Shown here in pieces: positions 17,954 through 27,673 of a stretch of DNA of 64,000 bases (its first letter is position 1; every line of letters begins with the position of its first letter). Below the pieces are notes generated by a model. That model made no database searches. It was not told where the DNA came from and saw only the letters and a program-made list of their open reading frames with translations. The stretch covers positions 142,978-206,977 of the forward strand of contig NZ_WHOY01000031.1 in the NCBI RefSeq assembly GCF_009765445.1, read 5' to 3'. Source of the stretch: Pantoea sp. BAV 3049 (GTDB lineage: Bacteria > Pseudomonadota > Gammaproteobacteria > Enterobacterales > Enterobacteriaceae). The position numbers and the translations under genes were made by a program.

Positions 17954-20641
17954 TTATTCGTTTTTTCCCTCTTCCTCCTGTTGTTGGAAAATAATCTCTA
18001 TTCCATTTTCTTTATTCATTTCAAGCTGAATAGTCTGGCCGGTAATCGTCGTTTCACTCCCCAGAATGCGACGCCCCATTTCTGGCACGATATTTTGTTC
18101 AATAAAGCGGATCAGCATCCTTGCGCCGGTCTCTGCCACCGGGCACTGGTCCACAATAAACTGCACCAGTTCATCGCTGTATTTCAGCACTGCACCGTGC
18201 TGTTCCAGCAAACGCGCACCTAACTTATTAAGATGCAAACGGACAATGTGCTGCAAAGATTCAGGCTGCAGTGGAATATAAGGAACCACACCCAGTCGGC
18301 CTAAGAATGCGGCCGGGAAGGTTTTCAACAGTTCCGGCTGCAGCAGTTTTTTCAGGCTCTGTGCGTCCGGTGCGGTATCCGGATCATTAAACAGGCTGCT
18401 CATCATGTCACTACCGGCATTACTGGTCAGCAGTAAGATGGTGTTTTTAAAATCAATCTGGCGCCCTTCGCCATCTTCCATACTGCCCTTATCAAAGACC
18501 TGGAAGAACAACTCATGCACGTCCGGATGCGCTTTCTCGATCTCATCCAGCAGCACCACGCTGTAAGGCTTACGACGGACCGCTTCGGTCAACACCCCGC
18601 CCTCACCATAACCGACATAACCCGGAGGGGAGCCTTTCAGGGAAGAGACGGTGTGCGCTTCCTGGTATTCACTCATATTGATGGTGATCAGGTTTTGTTC
18701 GCCGCCATAAAGCTGCTCGGCGATCGCCAGGGCCGTTTCTGTTTTACCGACACCGGATGGTCCTACCAGCATAAAGACCCCGATGGGTTTTTTCGGGTCG
18801 GCCAGACCAGCACGGGCAGTCTGAATGCTTTCGCTGACCTGGTTCAGGGCAAATTCCTGACCAATCACTCGCTCTGCCAGACGCTGAGGCAATTCCAGCA
18901 CGGCACGAATGTCGTCCTTCATCATTTGGCCAACGGGGATCCCCGTCCAGTCGGCAACGATGCTGGCGATAACACCCGCATTCACTTCTGCCTGCACCAT
19001 CGGCTGCTCCTGGCGCGCCTCTTCCAGGCTGGCCTCCAGAGTGGCGAGCTGAGCCTGCCGCTGCTGGATTTGTTCACGATCGGGAGCCTCCTCGGCCACC
19101 AGAACCTGCAGCTCTTCACGCACGGCAATAATCGAGGAAACCAGCTCTTTCTCATGCTGCCAGCGTTGCTCCAGCATCTGGGACTTCTCAGTCTGCCCGG
19201 CAATATGCTCCTGCAATGATTCCGCTCGGCTGCTCTCGCCTTTGCCAAAATGCAGCGCTTTTTCAACCAGCGATAACTCTGTCTCGGCTGTTTCGGTCTG
19301 GAATTTCAGGATCTGAAGTTCGGTCGGCGGCGCATGTTGTGCGACAGCGACACGGGCGCAGGCAGTATCCAGCAGACTGATCGCTTTATCGGGCAGCTGA
19401 CGAGCCGGGATATAACGGTGAGATAAGCGCACCGCTGCCTGCAAAGCTTCATCCATGATCCACACGCCATGGTGTTTCTCAAGCATAGGGATCAGGCCAC
19501 GCAGCATTGAAGTTGCCGTCTCTTCATCTGGCTCACCCACCTGCAGCACCTGGAAGCGGCGAGTCAGGGCAGGATCCTTTTCGATATGACGCTTAAATTC
19601 ACTCCAGGTGGTTGCACCGATGGTACGAAGCTGTCCCCTCGCTAAAGCGGGTTTAAGCAGATTGGCAGCATCGCCTGTTCCGGCCGCGCCACCGGCACCG
19701 ACCAGGGTATGAACTTCGTCAATAAACAGGATAACCGGTTGAGGAGAAGCGATGGCTTCCTCCAGCACGGCTTTCAGACGTGCCTCAAATTCACCTTTCA
19801 TGCTGGCACCTGCTGAGAGTGCCACAACATCCAGGGTCAGCAGACGTACCTGTGAAAGGGCTGGAGGAACATTACCCGCAACAATTGACTGAGCAAGCCC
19901 TTCAACAACGGCGGTTTTACCCACGCCTGCCTCACCCGTCAGCAGAGGGTTGTTTTGACGGCGACGGAGCAGAATATCCACCATGGTATTAATTTCATGG
20001 TCACGACCCAGAACAGGATCGATTTTTCCTTCGCGAGCCAGCGCAGTAAGGTCAGTAGTATATTGCGCCAGACCTCCGCTATTTTTCTGACCGGCTAACG
20101 CATTGCTGGCTTCACCCGGAATGGCCCCTTCATTCAGGACGCTGCCGTCATTTGCGGCTTCGCCAGCTTCCACAGAAGCCTGAGTGATATAACCAAAATC
20201 ATTGGTCAGATGCTCAAGAGAAATACGTTCCAGAGCCGGGGAAATATCAAATAAAGCGCGACGCAGCTCCATGGTAGTCAGCATCGCAATCAATAAATGA
20301 CCGCTGCGAATACGACTGTCGAAACATTCGAGGCTGGCATAAATCCAGGCGCGTTCGATAGCCAGTTCAATATGGTAGGAGAAGTCAGAAATGCTGCTGG
20401 CACCAGAGGGTAAGCGGGTCAGCGCCTGAGCGAAACCGCGCTCCATGGCATCCACATCCACTTCAAAATGGCGTGCAATCAGGCGGAAATCGCTTTCTTC
20501 CTGCTGCCACAGCTGGTTAAGCCAGTGAACCAGCTCAACATAGGGGTTGCCCCGCAACTTACAGATAGTCGTTGCATTTTCAATACTTCTGAACAGTGTT
20601 GCGTCCAGCTTTCCGAATAAATTTTGCCTGGTAATAGCCAT
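17954..20641 (-). CDS. clpV: ClpV (TssH), T6SS sheath-recycling AAA+ ATPase
   Basis: This 895-residue ClpB-type protein has an N-terminal double Clp repeat domain, AAA domain 1 with Walker A GEAGVGKTA and Walker B LFIDEVHTLVG, a coiled-coil middle domain rich in Gln and Glu, and AAA domain 2 with GPSGVGKTE and the sensor region LLTSNAG. The N-terminus (AITRQNLFGKLDATLFRSIE) is typical of ClpV rather than ClpB. It disassembles contracted TssBC sheath. It is the first gene of the minus arm. A candidate -10 (TATAGT on the minus strand, 20708-20703) lies about 65 bases upstream of the ATG. Confidence 0.96.
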   Translation of the reverse strand: MAITRQNLFGKLDATLFRSIENATTICKLRGNPYVELVHWLNQLWQQEESDFRLIARHFEVDVDAMERGFAQALTRLPSGASSISDFSYHIELAIERAWIYASLECFDSRIRSGHLLIAMLTTMELRRALFDISPALERISLEHLTNDFGYITQASVEAGEAANDGSVLNEGAIPGEASNALAGQKNSGGLAQYTTDLTALAREGKIDPVLGRDHEINTMVDILLRRRQNNPLLTGEAGVGKTAVVEGLAQSIVAGNVPPALSQVRLLTLDVVALSAGASMKGEFEARLKAVLEEAIASPQPVILFIDEVHTLVGAGGAAGTGDAANLLKPALARGQLRTIGATTWSEFKRHIEKDPALTRRFQVLQVGEPDEETATSMLRGLIPMLEKHHGVWIMDEALQAAVRLSHRYIPARQLPDKAISLLDTACARVAVAQHAPPTELQILKFQTETAETELSLVEKALHFGKGESSRAESLQEHIAGQTEKSQMLEQRWQHEKELVSSIIAVREELQVLVAEEAPDREQIQQRQAQLATLEASLEEARQEQPMVQAEVNAGVIASIVADWTGIPVGQMMKDDIRAVLELPQRLAERVIGQEFALNQVSESIQTARAGLADPKKPIGVFMLVGPSGVGKTETALAIAEQLYGGEQNLITINMSEYQEAHTVSSLKGSPPGYVGYGEGGVLTEAVRRKPYSVVLLDEIEKAHPDVHELFFQVFDKGSMEDGEGRQIDFKNTILLLTSNAGSDMMSSLFNDPDTAPDAQSLKKLLQPELLKTFPAAFLGRLGVVPYIPLQPESLQHIVRLHLNKLGARLLEQHGAVLKYSDELVQFIVDQCPVAETGARMLIRFIEQNIVPEMGRRILGSETTITGQTIQLEMNKENGIEIIFQQQEEEGKNE

Positions 20642-21246
20642 AATAAATTAAATTCCTTTGGGGCCCTTTGGGCTTCTTATGCATACACATCCGTGCTGTC
20701 AAACTATACTAGCCAAGCAAATACATAACGCAAAGAACAGAATCATCTCGAAACTGTTTTTAGGATTATTGGCCGAACTTAATTCCTTATTTGTTTCGGA
20801 TACTCCTTTCAATTCATTATTATTAAAGAGTTTTTACTTTAAAAGTAGTGATAAGATACCCAAAAGAGCATGAATATCGAAATCTTCAGATTGAGTCGTC
20901 ACAATCGTCATGATATAAGATTCTTACGCGAATAAGGAGGGGGCGTGAGAGGATCCAGCGGGAATGCCGGATATATCATATATCTTCTATTGTTTTCCTC
21001 TTTGTTATCAGGATGAAAATAAAGCCCCTCACCTTCAACCGCCAGGATGCATTCAGGGATGAACGTTCTGTTAAGGTACTCACATCACCTTTCCAACCGT
21101 TACGCCCTCTATAGTTATCTACCAGTTTACGGCCATAGGGTTATTTCCCCCCAACATTCTGAGTCAGAAGAATGGCTTGAGCCCGAACTGAAAATCCCAA
21201 AAAAAAAATTGAAGAGTGATAAAAATGGAATTAATGGGGTACACCA
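20642..21246. other. Divergent T6SS intergenic region
   Basis: This 605-bp AT-rich region separates clpV (minus) from tssF (plus) and must hold promoters for both arms. I see a TATAGT -10-like element on the minus strand at 20703-20708 with a poor -35. I see no convincing sigma-54 site. A ten-A run lies at about 21199-21208, before the tssF start. An 82-codon plus-strand frame (21047-21295) overlaps the tssF start but looks unlike a protein. Confidence 0.5.
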
Positions 21247-23124
21247 GTGGATCATAAATTTCTTGATTATTATAATCATGAACTCACCTTCATGAAAGAA
21301 ATGTCACGTGAGTTTGCTGAAAAGCATCCTAAGATTGCTTCCCGTCTGGGCATGCATGGTATTGAGGTTGCCGATCCTTATGTTGAACGACTGATCGAGG
21401 CATTTTGCTTTTTATCCGCCAGGACACAAATAAAGCTGGATGCGGAATTCCCCAAATTCACCCAGCGCCTGCTGGATATCGTCTACCCGAACTATAACTC
21501 GCCAACCCCCTCAATGGGAGTGGTTCAGCTGACCCCGAATCTGAAAGAAGGCGATCTGACTCAGGGCTATCGGGTGGCCAAAGACAGCGCGTTCCACACC
21601 AGGATCCTGCCGGGTGAGAGCTCCCGCTGCGAGTTTCGCAACGGTCAGGAGGTCACTCTCTGGCCATTAGAAATGACGGAAGCCCGGTTGACCTCCATTC
21701 CGCCCGACCTGCCTAACCTGGAAAAATACCGCATTTCGCATGCGAAATTAAAAGGTGCGCTGCGGATTAAGTTGAAGCTGCAGGGTGACAAAATATTTTC
21801 CCAGTTAAAAGGTCTGGATGAATTACCCCTTTATATTGATGGTGATGAAAGGGTTGTCTCCCATATCTTTGAGCTGCTGCATACCAGTAATGTGGCGATG
21901 ATCATTCGTTCAGGCGGCACAAAAGCGCAGGATGTGGTGATCAATCAGCACCCTCTGGCTTTTGAAGGGCTGAAACCGGATCAGACGCTGCTGCCGCTGG
22001 CATGGAACATGTTCCATGGTCACAACCTGATCCATGAATATTTTGCCTGCCGCCAGCGTTTTTACTTCTTTACGCTGACCCAACTGGCGCAGGGACTGCA
22101 ACAGAATCATACCAACGAAGCCGAACTTATTATTTTGCTCGACAGCCTGCCGCAGAATCTGATTGGTCATGTTGATCCATCGAAATTCTTATTATTCTGC
22201 ACGCCGGTCATCAACCTGTTCCCTAAAGTCGTCGACAGGATTGAGGTCAACAGAGCGCTTAATGCCTTCCATGTTGTTCCGGATCGCAGCCGCCCTATGG
22301 ACTTTGAAATCTTCTCGGTGAATAAAGTCCTCGGCCAGCAGGCAGAGAAAAGTGAAGAAGTGGTTTTCAATCCGCTCTATCAGACACGCCACTGCGACTA
22401 CGGCAATTTTGGCCGCTACTTCTCTATCCGCCGCGAAGCCAGGATCAAAGAAGAGACCAAAAGAAAGTACGATACCAGGACCCCCTATCTGGGCACCGAG
22501 GTCTTTGTCTCGCTGGTCGATCAGCAGGAAGCGCCTTATGGCGATCACATCCGCTATCTCTCCGTCGAGGCAATGGTCACAAACAGGGATTTGCCGCGAT
22601 TGATCACCCGAAGCGGCAGTTTCGATCTGTCAATGACCGATGCCGTTCCTATTCTGGGCGCCACCTTTATCTGCCAGCCAAGCGCGCCACGAGCGCCTTT
22701 TGCGCTGGGGGAATCAGCCTGGCGCCTGATCCGTCAGCTGAGTTTCAACTACCTGCCGCTGTCAGATATGGAACACGGATTAGGTGGGGAATCGATGCGT
22801 AATATGCTGCGTCTGTTCCTCAACAGCTCGGATCATGAGTCCAACGCCCAGGTTAACAGCCTGATTGGCTGTAAAAGCGAACCGGTCACCCGCCGTCTGC
22901 CTGGCGATGGCCTGCTGGTTTATGGCCGGGGAGTCCGCTGTACCCTGACCGTGGATGAAGAAGGTTTTTCAGGCATCAGTCCCTATCTGTTTGGGCTGAT
23001 AATGGAAAACTATCTATCCCGCCATGCTGCTATCAACATCTTTACGGAAACTGAACTGCACTCCATGCAACGCGGCCGGGTCGCCAGCTGGCAAGGCCGT
23101 CCCGGCAAAAGAGGGGCGCTGTGA
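21247..23124 (+). CDS. tssF: TssF, T6SS baseplate protein
   Basis: This 625-residue protein starts at GTG 21247 and opens MDHKFLDYYNHELTFMKEMS, matching the family's LLPYYNRELAFLR-like start and the following EFAEKHPKIASRLG. Later segments (HCDYGNFGRYFSI, the late ACTLTVDE-like CTLTVDEEGFSG, and a C-terminus with LHSMQRG) also fit TssF/VasA. It forms the baseplate wedge with TssG and TssK. It is the first gene of the plus arm and ends in a TGATG junction with tssG. Confidence 0.96.
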   Translation: MDHKFLDYYNHELTFMKEMSREFAEKHPKIASRLGMHGIEVADPYVERLIEAFCFLSARTQIKLDAEFPKFTQRLLDIVYPNYNSPTPSMGVVQLTPNLKEGDLTQGYRVAKDSAFHTRILPGESSRCEFRNGQEVTLWPLEMTEARLTSIPPDLPNLEKYRISHAKLKGALRIKLKLQGDKIFSQLKGLDELPLYIDGDERVVSHIFELLHTSNVAMIIRSGGTKAQDVVINQHPLAFEGLKPDQTLLPLAWNMFHGHNLIHEYFACRQRFYFFTLTQLAQGLQQNHTNEAELIILLDSLPQNLIGHVDPSKFLLFCTPVINLFPKVVDRIEVNRALNAFHVVPDRSRPMDFEIFSVNKVLGQQAEKSEEVVFNPLYQTRHCDYGNFGRYFSIRREARIKEETKRKYDTRTPYLGTEVFVSLVDQQEAPYGDHIRYLSVEAMVTNRDLPRLITRSGSFDLSMTDAVPILGATFICQPSAPRAPFALGESAWRLIRQLSFNYLPLSDMEHGLGGESMRNMLRLFLNSSDHESNAQVNSLIGCKSEPVTRRLPGDGLLVYGRGVRCTLTVDEEGFSGISPYLFGLIMENYLSRHAAINIFTETELHSMQRGRVASWQGRPGKRGAL

Positions 23125-24158
23125 TGTCCGTAGCGCCATCAGGAATGAACACTTCATTACCCACGCTGGATGCCTGGTTTAATGAGGAACGCCCCTGGGA
23201 TGCAGGTTTTATCAGCATTATGCGGGCTATTGCAGCCAAAAATCAGGAGTCGCCTCATCCAGGGATGGCAGCTTTGCCATCTCAGGAAAAATACCGTATC
23301 GGCCAGTCGCCCACGATGGCGTTTTCACCCCGCGAGATCGCCGATATTGGTGTTGAAGAGGGCAGAACGAAGCTGCAACTTTTCGGTCTGGGCGTCTGGG
23401 GTCCGCAGGGAGCGATGCCGCTGCATATGTCGGAGCTGGTTTATTCCCGTTCCGAACAACATGACCAGACGATGGTGGATTTTCTGGATATCTTCCACCA
23501 TCGCGCGCTTTCATTATTTTATCGTGCCTGGTTTGTTGCACAGGACACGGCTTCGCTGGATCGCGCAGCAGATGAACGCTTTTCATTTTACATCGCCAGC
23601 CTGGTGGGCATGGACCCGCAGGAACTGAACAGCGATATTTTGCCCGCACATGCCCGCCTGGCCTCTTCTGCCCACCTGATCCGCGAAGCGCGTAATCCGG
23701 AAGGCCTGCTCGGTGCACTGCAGTATTACTTTGAAGTACCGGCAAGAATGGAAGAGTTCGCCAGCCAGTGGATTTTTCTGTCTCCCAAAGATCAGTCAAT
23801 CCTGGGTGAAGCCGACTGTGCCATGTCGCTGGGTGATGGTGCCATTCTTGGCGATACGGTGAAGGACAGGCAGCATAAGTTCAAACTCATTCTTGGCCCC
23901 CTTACGCTGCAGCAATATATGCGTTTCAGCCCGTGGGGACAGGATCTGCCGGTACTGCGAGAGTGGGTACGAAACTTTATTGGTTTTGAATATGCCTGGG
24001 ATACTCAGTTGGTTCTGGCAGCCAGTGAGGTACCCCTCGCCACGTTGGGTGGTGAACATCAGCTGGGGTACGCCACCTGGCTGGAAAGAGCGGATACCGA
24101 GACTCCCGTTTATGGGATGAGCTTTGAGCCTGAACTCTATCAGGGCCAGATGCAGTAA
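23124..24158 (+). CDS. tssG: TssG, T6SS baseplate protein
   Basis: The 344-residue protein starts at the ATG at 23124, overlapping the tssF stop by one base; a GTG at 23121 is also in frame. The family signatures are RIGQSPTMAFSPREIADI and LFGLGVWGPQGAMPLHMSE, followed by HHRALSLFYRAW. The protein pairs with TssF in the baseplate wedge. The coupled order tssF-tssG-tssA is common in T6SS clusters. Confidence 0.96.
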   Translation: MSVAPSGMNTSLPTLDAWFNEERPWDAGFISIMRAIAAKNQESPHPGMAALPSQEKYRIGQSPTMAFSPREIADIGVEEGRTKLQLFGLGVWGPQGAMPLHMSELVYSRSEQHDQTMVDFLDIFHHRALSLFYRAWFVAQDTASLDRAADERFSFYIASLVGMDPQELNSDILPAHARLASSAHLIREARNPEGLLGALQYYFEVPARMEEFASQWIFLSPKDQSILGEADCAMSLGDGAILGDTVKDRQHKFKLILGPLTLQQYMRFSPWGQDLPVLREWVRNFIGFEYAWDTQLVLAASEVPLATLGGEHQLGYATWLERADTETPVYGMSFEPELYQGQMQ

Positions 24159-24227
24159 ATACGCTCATATGGAGAGCGAACAGGACGATTTCGTTAACAG
24201 CCAGTTATCAGGATAAAGGACATTACC

Positions 24228-25310
24228 GTGGCTGAAATAAATACAGCGCAACTTAGTAGTTACTATCAACATCTGTCCGAAGCCATTGCCGGGGAGCTTC
24301 CTTGTGGGGAGAACCTGGAATATGACGCCGGCTTCATCATGCTGCAGTCAAAATTACAGCCACGGTTAGATGTGGAATACGGCAACTTTGTCGAGGCGGC
24401 AGAGCCTGTCAACTGGGCCGAAATAGAGCGGGAATGTCTGGCGCTGCTGCAAAAAAGCAAGGATATCCGTCTGGTCATCGCACTGATCCGCTGCCGCACC
24501 CGACAGGTTGGCCTGTCAGCACTCAATGAAGGGCTTCAGGCGATACATTATTTGCTGCGAGCTTTCCCGGAGGATCTTCACCCTCAACTGCTGGACGAAG
24601 GTGAATTTGAGCCGCTGATGCGGGCCAATGCGCTGTCTGAGCTGGAAGATGCCAACGGTCTGCTGGCCGATATCCGCAATCAGGCGCTGCCCAAAGCGGC
24701 AGGCTTGCAAATTACGATCAAAGAATTTGAAAAGGCCAACGCCTCTCCCCGTGAAGAAGGCGCATTACCTGAAGCAACCGTCACCGCATTGCTGCATGAA
24801 TGGGATGAGCGCGAAGACAAAACCATTCATTCTCTGCGAGAAGCGTGGAGCTGCCTGAAAGAGATTAAGGATGAGCTGGGGGATTCACTGGGCCACGATA
24901 CGCCTGATTTCTCGCGGCTTACTCCCCTGCTGAACATATTTGTCACTCAGTCGTATCAGCCTTCTGCACCAATGGAAGTTGCTCCTTATGAGAGCGAACA
25001 GGAACAGCAAGCTGAATCAGAACAAGACGATGCAGAAAACATCGCGACAGAACCCGTTGCCGGAGATGAAACTCAGGTCCAACACAGCCCCCGTATTGTC
25101 ATACAGAAAGCAAAAGAAATTGAGAATCGCTCCGATGCTTTAGCAAAGCTCAGAGAGATTCGGACGTGGTTCACAAAAATGGAACCCAGCAGTCCTGTCA
25201 TTCTTTTATTAGCATTCGCGGAATCAACCGTCGGTAAGAGTTTTTCAGAATTATTGAAAATATTACCAGCCGATATAATTGAAAAAATGGATCCAGACAA
25301 GGAGAAGTAA
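24228..25310 (+). CDS. tssA: TssA with ImpA N-terminal domain
   Basis: This 360-residue protein starts at GTG 24228, with AAAGGA seven bases upstream. The N-terminal ImpA_N region is clear: LPCGENLEYDAGFIMLQSK, then VNWAEIERECLALLQKSKDIRL. An acidic, Gln-rich linker (about residues 245-275) leads to the C-terminal helical part. TssA primes tube and sheath assembly. The stop codon is one base before the ATG of a fimbrial adhesin whose ribosome-binding site (AAGGAG) lies inside the tssA end, so the two genes look translationally linked. Confidence 0.93.
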   Translation: MAEINTAQLSSYYQHLSEAIAGELPCGENLEYDAGFIMLQSKLQPRLDVEYGNFVEAAEPVNWAEIERECLALLQKSKDIRLVIALIRCRTRQVGLSALNEGLQAIHYLLRAFPEDLHPQLLDEGEFEPLMRANALSELEDANGLLADIRNQALPKAAGLQITIKEFEKANASPREEGALPEATVTALLHEWDEREDKTIHSLREAWSCLKEIKDELGDSLGHDTPDFSRLTPLLNIFVTQSYQPSAPMEVAPYESEQEQQAESEQDDAENIATEPVAGDETQVQHSPRIVIQKAKEIENRSDALAKLREIRTWFTKMEPSSPVILLLAFAESTVGKSFSELLKILPADIIEKMDPDKEK

Positions 25311-25311
25311 G

Positions 25312-26307
25312 ATGCTACGGAAGGCTATATTTTTATCGCTGAGCGGACTTATCGCGGGAAATGCGGCAGCAGATTGTACGCTGGCAAGGGGGGCGGTTAC
25401 CATATTGAATCTGCCGGCCCAGACTATTGCTATCAGTGCCGATGCTGAGGCCTCCACAACAGCACCTATTGCCAGCGCGAAATTTACCACGTCACCTACC
25501 GCCTCAGCAATCGGATACGATGATTGTTTAGCCGGAACGCCCGCAGGCAGGAAGCTCATTGGTTTAAGCGAGGAAGTCACCACAAGGCTATTTAAAACCA
25601 ATGTGCCTGGTATTGGGGTAAAAGTGCATATTTACAATCCGAGCACTGGAAGTTTTGGCTATTATCCTATTGATTATTCGGTTTCTTTTGACAACGGTGA
25701 AAGCAAGGGCACCTGGGATTGGGCTGCAGGCAGTTATTACCGCGTTCAATTTTATAAAGTGGATAAACTGACACTGACCGATCCTGCCGGAGATGTGGTT
25801 ATTAATGCAGGAACACTGGGCTATGAATGGATAGGAAGTGATGGCGTTCGCCCTGTATCGTTATTTGCCAATCAGATTAAAATAGTCAGCACGCCAGCCT
25901 GTACGGTTGAAGATACCAAGACGATTGATTTTGGTACGGTTACTCCGGCGATGGTGGCGACAGGCGTAGAAAAACCCCTGGACTTCAGTCTGAACTGTAA
26001 AACAGATTATGGCACCTACTCCACGACCGCCAGCGTCACCACGACCACCCCTTCAACGGATTCCACCTACATAAAGGTCACGGATGCCAGCGGTAATATG
26101 GATAACCTTGGCATCCAGATATTAAACAGCAGCGGTGGTGTGATGGCTGTTAATGGCACTGTACTGGAAAGAATAGCGACCACCGCCAGTGATACCGCAG
26201 CTCAATTTAACTGGAAAGCTAAGCTGGTCAATGTTTCATCAGGATCTTCCCGCCCGCAAAATGGTCAGTTTACTGCCCGGGCGGAGATCGTTATGAATAT
26301 CAATTAA
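25312..26307 (+). CDS. Two-domain fimbrial tip adhesin (FimH-like layout)
   Basis: This 331-residue protein has a signal peptide (MLRKAIFLSLSGLIAG...AAA) and the two-part layout of chaperone-usher tip adhesins. An N-terminal receptor-binding-like domain covers about residues 25-195. A pilin-like domain begins near KIVSTPACTVEDTKTIDFGTV, has its second Cys in FSLNCKTDYG, and ends in ARAEIVMNIN, the typical hydrophobic alternating C-terminus. Ligand specificity cannot be told. It is the missing adhesin for the fimbrial operon at 13.1-17.9 kb, yet it lies 7.4 kb away inside the tssFGA operon, with its ATG one base after the tssA stop. Confidence 0.88.
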   Translation: MLRKAIFLSLSGLIAGNAAADCTLARGAVTILNLPAQTIAISADAEASTTAPIASAKFTTSPTASAIGYDDCLAGTPAGRKLIGLSEEVTTRLFKTNVPGIGVKVHIYNPSTGSFGYYPIDYSVSFDNGESKGTWDWAAGSYYRVQFYKVDKLTLTDPAGDVVINAGTLGYEWIGSDGVRPVSLFANQIKIVSTPACTVEDTKTIDFGTVTPAMVATGVEKPLDFSLNCKTDYGTYSTTASVTTTTPSTDSTYIKVTDASGNMDNLGIQILNSSGGVMAVNGTVLERIATTASDTAAQFNWKAKLVNVSSGSSRPQNGQFTARAEIVMNIN

Positions 26308-26338
26308 CTGACAAGCAGTGCGATTTTAAGGTGACTAT

Positions 26339-27673
26339 ATGGAATTAAAACCTGAAATTTTTGTCAGTATTGCCAGCTACCGGGATGCGGAGCTCATCCC
26401 CACGCTGACTGATATGATAAAAAACGCCTCGGACTTGCACTCACTTAACATTGCTGTTTGCTGGCAGGACGAGGGGGATATCACCCCCTTTCTGAATGAA
26501 GGAATGGAATTAAGTGAGCAGACAAAAAGCGGGGATCACGACTTATTTGTTTTCAATTATCAGGGTGCCCGCATTCAATTTTTGAGTGTACATTATTTCC
26601 TCAGTGAGGGCGCCTGCTGGGCAAGACATCTTTGCGAAAATCTTTATAACAACGAAGACTATTTTCTGCAGATTGACTCTCACTGTCGGTTCGTTAAGAA
26701 CTGGGATAAAGAGATGATCTCGATGCTGGCTGAATTACAAAAGCAGAGCAGCCATCCGGTGATCTCGTCTTATCCTCCAGGGTATAAACCGGGCGATGAA
26801 AGTTCTAAAAATACCTACGTGAGTCGCCTGGTGTTTCGCGGCTTCTCCAGCGATCGAGTATTACAGCTGACCTCTGTTGATTTTAAAAACGACGAACCGT
26901 TAAGAGGAACCTATCTGGCAGGAGGGTTTATCTTTGCTAAAGGATCGTTTGTTATTGATATACCGAATGATCCCCAGATTTTCTTTGAAGGTGAAGAAAT
27001 TGCCATGGCCGCGCGTGCATTTACCCACGGCTATGACGTGTGGCATCCGCATAAGATTTTACTGTGGCATTTTTATGGCAGAAAAGATCACACCAAAGTG
27101 TGGTCAGATCATAATGGGGAAGCTAAAAAAGCCGGTTCGATTGATAAAGCCTGGTGGGACAGGGACAGCGCTTCTAAAAAGAGGGTCAGAACTTTACTCG
27201 GCTACGAGAAAGACGGCCCCGATATTGACCCACGCTATGCACTCGGGAATAAACGAACGCTGACAGAATTTGAGGAGACAATTGGGGTGGACTTTACACT
27301 TTGCAGTGTACTGCCAGAAGTGGTGGAAAATGGGCGTTGTTCCTATTTCACTGATAATCATTTGCAGGACTGGCGAAAAAGGGTGATCAACACCAATAAA
27401 AAAACGTTAACCATTCCGAAATCTGAACTTGACTGTCAGCTGAACAATATTTCTCGCCTTCATATTGGTGTTTACAGTATCAATAACGATCTGCTTGATA
27501 AAAAAGTGTTAAGTGCGGAAGAGATCGACAAGTCAATTAATAAAGAAAATGTCGAAGAGTTAAAATTTGAGCTGGATTTTACTACATTACCCTCGCAGAA
27601 ACCCAGTGTAATCAGAGTCAGCCCTTATATTCATAATGAAGGATGGGGAAAAATTGTGGAGAGGGCATGGTGA
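26339..27673 (+). CDS. GT60-type glycosyltransferase (GlcNAc-transferase family)
   Basis: This 444-residue cytosolic protein has the motifs of the GlcNAc family (PF11397, related to Skp1 hydroxyproline GlcNAc-transferase): IFVSIASYRDAEL at residues 7-19, FLQIDSHCRF with the DSH metal/nucleotide-sugar site at 113-115, TYLAGGFIFAKGSF, and FFEGEEIAMAAR. A C-terminal region of about 120 residues has no recognised fold. The donor and acceptor are unknown. It lies 31 bases after the adhesin and overlaps the following DotU-like gene, so it belongs to this T6SS/fimbria operon. Possible substrates are the adhesin, the pilins or the Pro/Thr-rich VgrG tail; this is inference. Confidence 0.82.
   Translation: MELKPEIFVSIASYRDAELIPTLTDMIKNASDLHSLNIAVCWQDEGDITPFLNEGMELSEQTKSGDHDLFVFNYQGARIQFLSVHYFLSEGACWARHLCENLYNNEDYFLQIDSHCRFVKNWDKEMISMLAELQKQSSHPVISSYPPGYKPGDESSKNTYVSRLVFRGFSSDRVLQLTSVDFKNDEPLRGTYLAGGFIFAKGSFVIDIPNDPQIFFEGEEIAMAARAFTHGYDVWHPHKILLWHFYGRKDHTKVWSDHNGEAKKAGSIDKAWWDRDSASKKRVRTLLGYEKDGPDIDPRYALGNKRTLTEFEETIGVDFTLCSVLPEVVENGRCSYFTDNHLQDWRKRVINTNKKTLTIPKSELDCQLNNISRLHIGVYSINNDLLDKKVLSAEEIDKSINKENVEELKFELDFTTLPSQKPSVIRVSPYIHNEGWGKIVERAW

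Noticed and set aside
20642-21246. Sigma-54 promoter for the T6SS arms
   Set aside because: No GG-N10-GC pair with the usual TGGCAC/TTGCA context was seen.
21047-21295. An 82-codon frame upstream of tssF containing a ten-A run
   Set aside because: It overlaps the tssF start, lacks a good ribosome-binding site and protein-like sequence. A -1 slip at the A-run would join the tssF frame, but nothing else supports that.
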